A stretch of DNA of 37,425 nucleotides, from positions 1 through 37,425 of the forward strand of contig JAAWBG010000028.1 of NCBI GenBank assembly GCA_022792535.1, given 5' to 3'. Position numbers and translations under genes: made by a program. Of the stretch, positions 7,082 to 14,469 are shown piece after piece; the stretch's first letter is position 1; each line of letters starts with the position of its first letter. Under the pieces are notes generated by a model that ran no database searches, was not told where the DNA came from, and saw only the letters and a program-made list of their open reading frames with translations. This DNA is from Lachnospiraceae bacterium. GTDB taxonomy: Bacteria; Bacillota; Clostridia; Lachnospirales; Lachnospiraceae.

Positions 7082-7702
7082 TTACAGTGCAATCCCCAAT
7101 GAAGTTAAAATTTTATCATAGGAATCTACATCTGGCATTAAAATAAAAAATCCCTGAATTTTTACTTCGTCTCCAAATTCTGTTTCTATCAAAAGTGCAT
7201 TGTCTCCATATTGTCCAAATTGAATTGCCGGTACGCTTAAAATAGCAGCTGCCATATCAATGGCAAGATATGGTACCGATGAAGTGATCACCATATTTGT
7301 CATTGTTGACAAAGCGGATAAATAAGATCCAGAAATAATATTTCCAATTTCTTTGATTGCAGATAAATCCATCTCATCGAAATCTTCTGCGTAATCATCT
7401 GGTCTGCCCATCAGATGATTGACCAAATAGTGAGCTGATTCCATTTTCAACAGAAACATCATACTTCCGCCAATATCGCTTTCCACTTCCAGGTAAATGC
7501 CTACCACTGTTTCCTCCTCTGCTGAAATTGCAGTGGGAAGTTCCTGAAAAGTCAAAAATTCCACCTTAGGCACATCCATATTTACTTTCAGGTTCAACAT
7601 ATTTGAAATCGCTGTCGTAGCATTTCCCGCGCCGATATTTCCAATTTCTTTCAGCACATCAAAATACATGTCATTTACCTGATCCAAACTAAATTTAGCC
7701 AT
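7082..7702 (-). CDS. cheC: CheY-P phosphatase CheC
   Basis: The 206-residue CheC removes phosphate from CheY-P and partners CheD. Both pseudo-symmetric active-site helices keep the key residues: DVLKEIGNIGAGNATTAIS (Glu19, Asn22) and SAIKEIGNIISGSYLSALS, so both sites look functional. A longer in-frame reading to 7771 is rejected: it would add a non-homologous hydrophobic leader, whereas the ATG at 7702 (MAKFSLDQVNDMYFDVLKEI) matches family starts and has GGAG about 11 bases upstream. The 98-base gap to cheW is the largest in this block and holds a strong hairpin (7752-7788). Confidence 0.95.
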   Translation of the reverse strand: MAKFSLDQVNDMYFDVLKEIGNIGAGNATTAISNMLNLKVNMDVPKVEFLTFQELPTAISAEEETVVGIYLEVESDIGGSMMFLLKMESAHYLVNHLMGRPDDYAEDFDEMDLSAIKEIGNIISGSYLSALSTMTNMVITSSVPYLAIDMAAAILSVPAIQFGQYGDNALLIETEFGDEVKIQGFFILMPDVDSYDKILTSLGIAL

Positions 7703-7751
7703 GATCGTCTTTCTCCATTTCTTTCCCAAAAGGACAATTATAATTACGAAC

Positions 7752-7792
7752 AGGCTGTTGCCAAAACTCATTCCTACCGCAACAGCCTTTTT
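7752..7792 (+). other. long inverted repeat between cheW and cheC, terminator-like only on the plus strand
   Basis: AGGCTGTTGC (7752-7761) and GCAACAGCCT (7779-7788) pair perfectly over 10 bp with a 17-base loop. On the plus strand the stem runs into TTTTT (7788-7792), the layout of an intrinsic terminator for an antisense transcript. On the operon (minus) strand the same stem is followed by GTTCGTAA, so it should not stop the operon mRNA but could protect or process it. Both readings are inference; the repeat itself is plain. Confidence 0.6.
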
Positions 7793-7800
7793 CTATCTGT

Positions 7801-8265
7801 CTATACATTTTCCGGCTCATCAATGATACTGTTTGTATCAAACAAGGATATCAGTTCTTCTCCATGTTTGCCAACACCATTGATAAAATTACTTTTACTG
7901 TTTTTAGCGTCATAAGCTACTTTATCAATTTCATCCGGACTTAATGTTACAACTTCTTTTACCTCATCCACCAAAATTCCAAGAACTCCATGTTCTTCCA
8001 ACTTTAATATGATAATTCTGGTAACATCTGTAAACACATCCGGCTCCAGATCCATCTTTGTACGAATGCTCATTACAGGCACAATTTCTCCACGGAGATT
8101 GATGATTCCTTTAAAATAAGGCTGTGCTTTTGGCACTCTAGTGATCTTCTGCATACGAACAATATTATCCACATAACTGATATCTATTCCATACTGTTCA
8201 CTGCCGATCTTCACTACGATAAACTGCTTCTTGCCGTCTTCAACCACAGATATATTGTTTGCCAT
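7801..8265 (-). CDS. cheW: chemotaxis coupling protein CheW
   Basis: CheW is the scaffold linking chemoreceptors to the CheA kinase in the sensory array. The 154-residue protein is a single CheW domain: QFIVVKIGSEQYGIDISYVD, then VPKAQPYFKGIINLRGEIVP (the conserved INLRGxIxPV core) and ILVDEVKEVVTLSPDEID. The start ATG follows AGGGGGTGTTAAT, one of several GGGGG-type SD sequences in this operon. The gene is 11 bases downstream of cheA, consistent with co-translation in stoichiometric amounts. No phosphorylation receiver is fused, so this is CheW and not CheV. Confidence 0.97.
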   Translation of the reverse strand: MANNISVVEDGKKQFIVVKIGSEQYGIDISYVDNIVRMQKITRVPKAQPYFKGIINLRGEIVPVMSIRTKMDLEPDVFTDVTRIIILKLEEHGVLGILVDEVKEVVTLSPDEIDKVAYDAKNSKSNFINGVGKHGEELISLFDTNSIIDEPENV

Positions 8266-8276
8266 ATTAACACCCC

Positions 8277-10418
8277 CTAAAATAATGTATTAACATCCAG
8301 AATCAATGCCACTTCGCCATCTCCAAGAACCGTTGCACCGCTGATAATCTTGGTACTGTTATTAATATATTTACCCAGAGACTTAATAACAATTTCCTGC
8401 TGTCCATTTAGTTCATCCACGATAAGTCCTGCATATTTATCACCTTTACGTACAATGATAACAGTAAGACTCTCTCTCTCTTCATCAGCAGGCTCACAAT
8501 CCAGCAATTGATCCAAACGGATCAGAGGGATTACCATACCTCGAATATGTATTACTTCTTTTGCCTGAACATATTTGATCTCATCTGCCATAATCTCCTC
8601 AATGGTCTCAATAGAGCCAAGAGAGATTGCATATTTTTCCTGCCTTACTTCTACCATTAAAGCCTGAATAATTGCAAGAGTCAACGGAAGACGAACAGTA
8701 AACTTAGACCCTTCTCCCAAAACACTTTTTACCTCTACATCTCCGCCAAGAGCCTCGATGTTAGATTTTACAACATCCAGTCCGACACCTCGTCCTGAAA
8801 CATCGGAAATCTGCTTCGCCATAGAGAAACTGGGCATAAACAGAAAATCAATAATCTCTTTCTGGCTTAACGCCGCTCCCTGTTCAGGTGTGATCAATCC
8901 TCGTTCAATAGCTTTGCCTTTTACACTTTCTGTATCAATACCATTACCATCATCACTAACCTCGATGATAACGTTATTTCCTTCCTGGAAAGCATTCAAG
9001 TGAATAGAACCTGTTTCTGGTTTTCCTCTTTTTCTACGAAGTTCTGCATTTTCCAGACCGTGATCAGCAGAATTGCGTAGTAAATGCTGTAATGGATCGC
9101 CAATCTGATCCACAACTGTTCGATCTAACTCCGTGTCCTCACCAGTCATATACAATTCCATTTTCTTGTCCAATTTTTTAGACAGATCACGGATCATACG
9201 CGGAAATTTCTGAACAACACTTTCAATGGGCACCATACGTACCTTCATAACAGATTCATGCAAACCTGTAGTGATTCGTTCCAAATATTCAATCTGCTCA
9301 TGAAAGGCCTGAGAATTAGCGCCGCCCATTCCTCCATCAGCGGTTGATCCAATAGATACCAGAGAGTTCTTGGCAATGATCAGCTCACTGACCTGATTCA
9401 TCAAAGCATCCAGCTTCTCAATATCCACGCGAACAGTACGATTTGTCACTGGTTTACCGGAATTTTGCTTTTTGGCTGTCTGTGCTTGTGTCTGTTTTGC
9501 CTGTGCAGCTGCCGGTGCAGCCTGTGCCGGAACAGAAGGTACTTCCTCCTGCTTTTTCTCTGCTTCTTTCGCCGCTGCAGCTTCCTCTTCCTCTTTTTTT
9601 GCCGCTGCATCTGTCAATTCTCTGTAATTTACTTTTTCTCCTACTATCTCTTCAATCTCTGAGACAGCTTTTGACACCTCGATGATCTTATCTAACTCTG
9701 CATCGCTGGCCAAATAGAAACTGAAATCAAATCCAAACTTTTCATCTTCAATATCCTGGGAACTTGGATTATAGACAATAATATTTCCATAATCTTCCAC
9801 TGCTTTAAACACTAAGAAAGAACGTGCTGCCTTCAAGAGACAATCTTCCTGAATATATACAGTAAGACCATACAGTTTCATGCCCTTCTCTTCTGATTTA
9901 CGCAATTCCTCTTTTTCTTTTTCAGAGAATTCAATATCCAGATATTTCTTTTGAAACCTATTTTGATCAGAAGACTCTTTGGGACTCTCCTCTTTTTCAA
10001 CAGTCTTTATCTCTTTTTTCGGTGCATTTCCAGTTCCTGCCGCCAAAATATCATTTAATTCCTGAATGATAGCTTCATTGTCATCAGTTCCTTCTTCTGA
10101 ACTTTCTTTTACATTTTCCAAATATGTGTCAATGGCATCCAGACACTGAAACAGAACATCCACCAGTCCGCTGGTAACATTCATATTACCGCTGCGGACT
10201 TCCTGAAATACATTTTCCATATCATGAGTCAAACGCTGCATACGTTTGAAGCCCATGGTTCCGGCCATTCCTTTCAGTGAATGTGCCGCACGGAAAATTT
10301 CATTAATGGTATCCATATTTTCTGGATCTTTTTCCAGGCTCATGATACAATCTGACAGATTCTGCAGATGTCCATTTGTCTCATCAATAAAAATTTCAAG
10401 GTATTGGCTTACATCCAT
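8277..10418 (-). CDS. cheA: chemotaxis histidine kinase CheA
   Basis: The 713-residue CheA autophosphorylates on its HPt domain and passes phosphate to CheY and CheB. Domain order is complete: P1 HPt (1-105; His46 in RAAHSLKGMAGTMGF); P2 CheY/CheB-binding domain (about 180-265); a long Ala/Gln/Glu-rich linker (about 275-325); P3 dimerisation (VDIEKLDALMNQVSELIIAK); P4 ATPase with N-box (LLRNSADHGLENAELRRKRG), G1 (DDGNGID) and G2 (VSGRGVGLDVV); and a C-terminal CheW-like P5. The upstream ATG at 10436 lies inside cheB and is less likely than 10418, which has GGGGG about 9 bases before it. The cheB stop and this ATG are one base apart. Confidence 0.97.
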   Translation of the reverse strand: MDVSQYLEIFIDETNGHLQNLSDCIMSLEKDPENMDTINEIFRAAHSLKGMAGTMGFKRMQRLTHDMENVFQEVRSGNMNVTSGLVDVLFQCLDAIDTYLENVKESSEEGTDDNEAIIQELNDILAAGTGNAPKKEIKTVEKEESPKESSDQNRFQKKYLDIEFSEKEKEELRKSEEKGMKLYGLTVYIQEDCLLKAARSFLVFKAVEDYGNIIVYNPSSQDIEDEKFGFDFSFYLASDAELDKIIEVSKAVSEIEEIVGEKVNYRELTDAAAKKEEEEAAAAKEAEKKQEEVPSVPAQAAPAAAQAKQTQAQTAKKQNSGKPVTNRTVRVDIEKLDALMNQVSELIIAKNSLVSIGSTADGGMGGANSQAFHEQIEYLERITTGLHESVMKVRMVPIESVVQKFPRMIRDLSKKLDKKMELYMTGEDTELDRTVVDQIGDPLQHLLRNSADHGLENAELRRKRGKPETGSIHLNAFQEGNNVIIEVSDDGNGIDTESVKGKAIERGLITPEQGAALSQKEIIDFLFMPSFSMAKQISDVSGRGVGLDVVKSNIEALGGDVEVKSVLGEGSKFTVRLPLTLAIIQALMVEVRQEKYAISLGSIETIEEIMADEIKYVQAKEVIHIRGMVIPLIRLDQLLDCEPADEERESLTVIIVRKGDKYAGLIVDELNGQQEIVIKSLGKYINNSTKIISGATVLGDGEVALILDVNTLF

Positions 10419-10419
10419 A

Positions 10420-11499
10420 CTACTGTACCCCCACATTCTTTATTATCGTTTGTGCAACTTCTGTTAAAGGAACAACCTCATCCACTACACCTGCCTCAGC
10501 AATTGCCTTGGGCATTCCATATACCACGCTGGATTGCGCATCTTGAGAAATCACATAAATCTCTTTTTTTTGTTTCAGTGAAAGAATGCCTCCTGTTCCA
10601 TCTGAACCCATTCCAGTAAGTACAACACATACGATTTCATCATATCCACTGCTTCTCAGAGATTCATAAGTTACATTTGCACAGGGTCGTAATCCGCCAA
10701 TGGGCGCCTCGTCATTTAATCGAATGCTGTGGGTGCCATCCGGTTTCTTCTGGACTTCCATATGTTTTCCGCCAGGTGCTATATAGACACATCCCTTTTT
10801 CAGGACTTCTCCATCTTCCGCCTCTTTTACTATGACTTTACTCACCTCATTCAAACGTTCAGCCATAGATTTGGTAAATCCCACTGGCATATGCTGAACA
10901 AGTACCATAGGTGCGTCCATATTTTCCGGCAGATAAGGTATCACGCTTTGCAATGCTTTGGGCCCTCCAGTAGAACATGCCAACGCAATCAACTTGTTCT
11001 TTCCTTTTCCAGCTGTGGTTTTGGGAACCTGGCTTACTTTTACTGGTGCAGGCTTCTCCGCAGGCTTTGCATTCGCTGCCAGAAGATCTCTCACATTATC
11101 AGATTTTACAACCGCTTTCAAAACTCTTAACAGACTTCCTTTAAATTCGTCTCCCTTTGCCTCGATAATATTACATGGCTTTGTAACAAAATCAATTGCT
11201 CCTAATTCCATAGCGCGAATGGTAACATCTGCATCTTTCACTGTCAACGTACTCACCATGATCACAGCAGCCTTAATATCTTCCTGCTGTAACTTTTCCA
11301 GCAATTCCAGACCATCCATTCTGGGCATATTCACATCCAAGATCACAGCGTCATAAGCTGTTTTCTTCAGCTTATCATATGCCTCCAGGCCATCTCTACA
11401 AACATCCGTTGCTTGGAATATACTATCTGAATTGATTATATCACAAAGAAGCCTTCTCATAAGTGCAGAGTCATCAACTATTAAAATATTTTTTTTCAT
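10420..11499 (-). CDS. cheB: chemotaxis response regulator / protein-glutamate methylesterase CheB
   Basis: CheB removes methyl groups from receptors for adaptation. The 359-residue protein has an N-terminal receiver domain (Asp9, Asp10, phospho-acceptor Asp55 in AVILDVNMPRMDG), a Pro/Ala/Lys linker (about 150-175) and a C-terminal methylesterase domain. The Ser-His-Asp triad is visible in ACSTGGPKA, VQHMPVGF and GMGSDGTGG. Two adjacent ATGs (11502, 11499) are possible; 11499 is better spaced (8 bases) from AAGGA, and a longer N-terminal extension is rejected because it overlaps the preceding PilZ gene. The matching methyltransferase CheR is not in the window and must be elsewhere for the adaptation cycle to work. 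Confidence 0.96.
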   Translation of the reverse strand: MKKNILIVDDSALMRRLLCDIINSDSIFQATDVCRDGLEAYDKLKKTAYDAVILDVNMPRMDGLELLEKLQQEDIKAAVIMVSTLTVKDADVTIRAMELGAIDFVTKPCNIIEAKGDEFKGSLLRVLKAVVKSDNVRDLLAANAKPAEKPAPVKVSQVPKTTAGKGKNKLIALACSTGGPKALQSVIPYLPENMDAPMVLVQHMPVGFTKSMAERLNEVSKVIVKEAEDGEVLKKGCVYIAPGGKHMEVQKKPDGTHSIRLNDEAPIGGLRPCANVTYESLRSSGYDEIVCVVLTGMGSDGTGGILSLKQKKEIYVISQDAQSSVVYGMPKAIAEAGVVDEVVPLTEVAQTIIKNVGVQ

Positions 11500-11503
11500 C
11501 ATA

Positions 11504-12244
11504 TCATTCCTTCTGTCTGCTTCTACGTTCCTGTTCAAAAATATATTTAATGATTGTTTCTCGTTCTTTCTGATTCTTCATCAAAAAATTCACACGGTAC
11601 TCATATTTTTCTTCTTTTTGGGGAGTGTCTATTTTCTGACAAAGCAATATCTTTCCCATAATTTCCAGAAGATAATCCATACTCTCATTCTCCAAACGAA
11701 TTGCAATGATAAGGTAATCTCCTTTATTTCCAGGTTCATCCCCCACAAAGCGGATTCCGCCTCCGCTGATATCTACCGCAATTGCATCTTTGGAAAGATC
11801 TTCCGGATATTCTAATCTATGATGTTCTTTTGCATCTGTTACTTTTTCGATCTCTGCCTCTTCCTCTGTGATCTTCATATATTGCATATCCATCACACAT
11901 TCAAAGCGATAATACTCACGTCGTTGGAATTTTTCTAAAGGACTTCTAGGTTCCACCAACATTAAATAGAGATTTTCTTTAATATAACGGTTTTTAATAC
12001 GTGCAATACAACGATACATGTTTGTTTTGGTGTAAAATATGAATTCCAATCTGACACCGCTGGGAGGAGATGCAGTTTTTCCTTCCCTTATGGGTACCAG
12101 TACCTCTATCATTCCATCCTCCAGCACATTTTCCACTCTACTGTAATAGGCGGGAGGCTGTTCTCCAGTTCTCTTTCCCTGTTCTACCTGCTGTAAAATA
12201 CGGATCTCTATTTTGTCTCCCGGCTTGATAATATTAGAATTCAT
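11504..12244 (-). CDS. PilZ-domain c-di-GMP-binding flagellar brake protein (YcgR/MotI type)
   Basis: The 246-residue protein has an N-terminal YcgR-N/PilZN-like beta domain (about 1-100, starting KPGDKIEIRILQ) and a C-terminal PilZ domain. The two c-di-GMP-binding motifs are present: an Arg-rich RRxxxR (residues 108-113 in FQRREYYRFE) and DxSxxG (158-163 in AVDISGGGIRF). Proteins of this architecture (YcgR in enterobacteria, MotI/DgrA in Bacillus subtilis) bind c-di-GMP and slow the motor or disengage the stator. Its place between flhG and cheB inside the fla/che operon supports that role here. SD AGAGGTG is 4-5 bases before ATG. It ends with TGA just 1-4 bases from the cheB start, suggesting coupled translation. 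Confidence 0.9.
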   Translation of the reverse strand: MNSNIIKPGDKIEIRILQQVEQGKRTGEQPPAYYSRVENVLEDGMIEVLVPIREGKTASPPSGVRLEFIFYTKTNMYRCIARIKNRYIKENLYLMLVEPRSPLEKFQRREYYRFECVMDMQYMKITEEEAEIEKVTDAKEHHRLEYPEDLSKDAIAVDISGGGIRFVGDEPGNKGDYLIIAIRLENESMDYLLEIMGKILLCQKIDTPQKEEKYEYRVNFLMKNQKERETIIKYIFEQERRSRQKE

Positions 12245-12274
12245 GATACACCTCTGCTTTAACTTCTTTTATCA

Positions 12275-13150
12275 CTAACTTTTTTTATAAATAAAACGTG
12301 AGAATAACTGCATGATTCCCTTCTTCTGCTGTAATGGAATGGTACTGCCTTCTAACAGATTGTTTGTCAAAATTTCAAAAGCTCTGGTGGATTTGGCTTC
12401 TGGATAAAGAATACTCACCGGCTGCTGCTGACGCACCGCCCGTTCCATTGCTGTATCCTGGGGAATCATTCCAAGATATTCCAGATTTCCCTTTAAAAAC
12501 TGTCCCACTACTGCATTCAGTTTCTCATAAATTCCTGTCCCTTCCTCTTCCGTTGTCACCCGATTAGAAATTACTTTAATCTTCGTCTGGGACTGTTGAA
12601 ATTCAGGGTTTCGGTGAAGGGCTTTCAATAAAGAATAGGCGTCTGTCAGAGAACTAGGCTCTGAGGTCGCAATAAGAAGAATCTCAGGGCTTGCCATCAC
12701 AAATTCCAATACATGGTCAGAAATTCCTGCTCCGGTATCTATCAGTACAATATCTGCAAGAGCATCCAGTTCCGCTACATTGCTCACTAAAAACTTTAAT
12801 TGTTCTTTGGACAAATTATTTACACCTGTAATACCGGACCCGCCTGATATAAATCCAATGTCTAAAGGCCCTGGCGTAATAATCTCCTGTATGGTCTTTC
12901 CCCGGTAAATCAAATCACTTAAATTATATTTGGGAATCGCCCCAAACATGATTTCTACATTTGCCAATCCCAAATCTGCATCAAAAATAATTACTTTTTT
13001 CCCCTGTTTCTGCATTTGGACAGCCAGGTTCACCACCACATTTGATTTACCCACTCCGCCTTTTCCACTAGTCACCGTGAAAACCCGGGCCTTTTGCGTA
13101 GACTGCTGATTCTTTTTTACAATATTTCTTAACTGTTCTGCCTGGTCCAT
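12275..13150 (-). CDS. flhG: flagellar number/placement ATPase FlhG (MinD/ParA-like)
   Basis: FlhG (YlxH/FleN) is a MinD-like ATPase that works with FlhF to control flagellar position and number. The 291-residue protein carries the deviant Walker A SGKGGVGKSN (residues 28-37 with the signature first Lys at 30), FDADLGLANVEIMFG and the Walker B-like VLIDTGAGI. The N-terminal DQAEQLRNIV helix resembles the FlhF-activating segment of FlhG. An ATG at 13156 overlaps the flhF stop as ATGA but is only about 3 bases from GGAGG, so the ATG at 13150 (9 bases) is preferred; the difference is two residues. The C-terminal segment MQLFSRFIYKKS may be the amphipathic membrane helix typical of this family. 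Confidence 0.95.
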   Translation of the reverse strand: MDQAEQLRNIVKKNQQSTQKARVFTVTSGKGGVGKSNVVVNLAVQMQKQGKKVIIFDADLGLANVEIMFGAIPKYNLSDLIYRGKTIQEIITPGPLDIGFISGGSGITGVNNLSKEQLKFLVSNVAELDALADIVLIDTGAGISDHVLEFVMASPEILLIATSEPSSLTDAYSLLKALHRNPEFQQSQTKIKVISNRVTTEEEGTGIYEKLNAVVGQFLKGNLEYLGMIPQDTAMERAVRQQQPVSILYPEAKSTRAFEILTNNLLEGSTIPLQQKKGIMQLFSRFIYKKS

Positions 13151-13152
13151 AA

Positions 13153-14469
13153 TCATTTCCCTCCAAGCAAAATTTTAACAATCTTCTGAGTGTCAAAAAG
13201 TTCAATATCCTCTGGAACATTCTGTCCATAAGTGGAATAAGATAAATCTGCGCCTGTATATAACTTCATGTTCAGAATATTTCCAAGACAACTGGTTTCA
13301 TCCAACTTCGTAAATATCATTTTAAACTGGAAGTTTTCTTTATAAATATCTGCAATGTCAATCAGATCCCGGTACTTTGTGGTTGCACTTAGCACCAGAT
13401 ACACTTCCTTCTGATATTCCCCTGGCACTTTATCCACCAATTCTCTGGTCTCTTTCCTCTGTTCCTCATTTTTGTGAGAAAAACCAGCGGTGTCAATTAA
13501 TACCAAATCATAATCTTCTGATTTTCTTAACTCCTCATTTAATTCTTCTGAAGAATACACAATATTTAAAGGCGTATCTAAAATATTGGCATAAGTGCGT
13601 AACTGTTCCGCCGCTGCGATCCGATAGGTATCTGCCGTAAAAAGAGCTACTCTTTTTCCCTTTTCCACCTTAAAACGTGAGGCGATCTTGGCAATAGTCG
13701 TAGTCTTTCCCACTCCAGTAGGTCCAATAAAAAATACTACCCTCGGCTTGCGCCCGGAAAGCTCAATAGGTTGAGGCTGTCCAAATTTCAAAATCATTTT
13801 CTGGTAAATACTGGACAGAATCAAGTCCACACTTGCTCCGCCTTTCATCACCTTTTCCACCTCATCCATAATCTGATTCACATATTTTTCATCCACTTCG
13901 TTGTCTAGCAAAATACTGTAAATCATTTTAATGAACTTAAAATTTTCATCCATAGGAGCTTCTTTCGGAAGGTTTTCCGCCGGTTCCTGCCTGGGAGCTA
14001 ACTTCTTCTCAAGCAGCGACTGCAGACTCTCTAACTTCTCCTCCAGATTATTCTCTACTAAGTTTTCTTTCTTTTTCTCTTCCGTTCCCATAGGATTCAT
14101 AGAAGAGTTCCAGCTATTCTCCACAGAAGCAAACATTTCTTTCATCGGCTCTGGTTTTGGCATAGAGATTGATTCTGGTCTTGGGATGGAGATTGGTTCC
14201 GGCCTTGGGATAGAAATCGGCTCATCTGCCGCCATATTGATATTACCTGGTCTTGGCATCATTGATTTCATAGCCGATGCTATTGTGGCAGCCTGTTCCA
14301 CCTCTTCAATGGCAGCTGTCACTTCAAATACAGCATTCTTAAAGGAACGCAAAAACCCTTTTGGCTTGATCTCCTTCACATTCATAATCACCGTCTGAGG
14401 CCCCAGTTCCTCTCTTGCTTTGGCAGTTGCTTCTTCTTCTGTTCTACCCTGAAATTTCTTTATTGTCAT
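13153..14469 (-). CDS. flhF: flagellar SRP-type GTPase FlhF
   Basis: FlhF is the third SRP-family GTPase, beside Ffh and FtsY, and determines where flagella are built. The 438-residue protein has a basic N-terminal B domain (1-75), a low-complexity linker with a threefold Pro-rich octapeptide repeat (85-108), a helical N domain (about 170-235) and a G domain. G-domain motifs are FIGPTGVGKTTTIAK (P-loop 249-256), DTYRIAAAEQL, DLVLIDTAG and TKLDETSCLG. The ATG start overlaps the flhA stop (ATGA), indicating translational coupling. FlhG follows immediately, as expected for a regulator and its GTPase-activating partner. Length is within the family range. Confidence 0.97.
   Translation of the reverse strand: MTIKKFQGRTEEEATAKAREELGPQTVIMNVKEIKPKGFLRSFKNAVFEVTAAIEEVEQAATIASAMKSMMPRPGNINMAADEPISIPRPEPISIPRPESISMPKPEPMKEMFASVENSWNSSMNPMGTEEKKKENLVENNLEEKLESLQSLLEKKLAPRQEPAENLPKEAPMDENFKFIKMIYSILLDNEVDEKYVNQIMDEVEKVMKGGASVDLILSSIYQKMILKFGQPQPIELSGRKPRVVFFIGPTGVGKTTTIAKIASRFKVEKGKRVALFTADTYRIAAAEQLRTYANILDTPLNIVYSSEELNEELRKSEDYDLVLIDTAGFSHKNEEQRKETRELVDKVPGEYQKEVYLVLSATTKYRDLIDIADIYKENFQFKMIFTKLDETSCLGNILNMKLYTGADLSYSTYGQNVPEDIELFDTQKIVKILLGGK
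14146..14217 (-). repeat. three 24-base tandem repeats in the flhF linker
   Basis: Residues 85-108 of FlhF are three near-identical octapeptides (ISIPRPEP, ISIPRPES, ISMPKPEP), encoded by three consecutive 24-base units differing at several mostly synonymous positions. The imperfect DNA identity indicates an older duplication. The segment forms an extended Pro-rich spacer between the B and N domains, and its copy number could vary between strains. Confidence 0.85.

Noticed and set aside
10729..11356. Overlapping plus-strand frames of 130-odd codons opposite cheB
   Set aside because: They are shadows of the conserved CheB frame, without SD or recognisable protein features.
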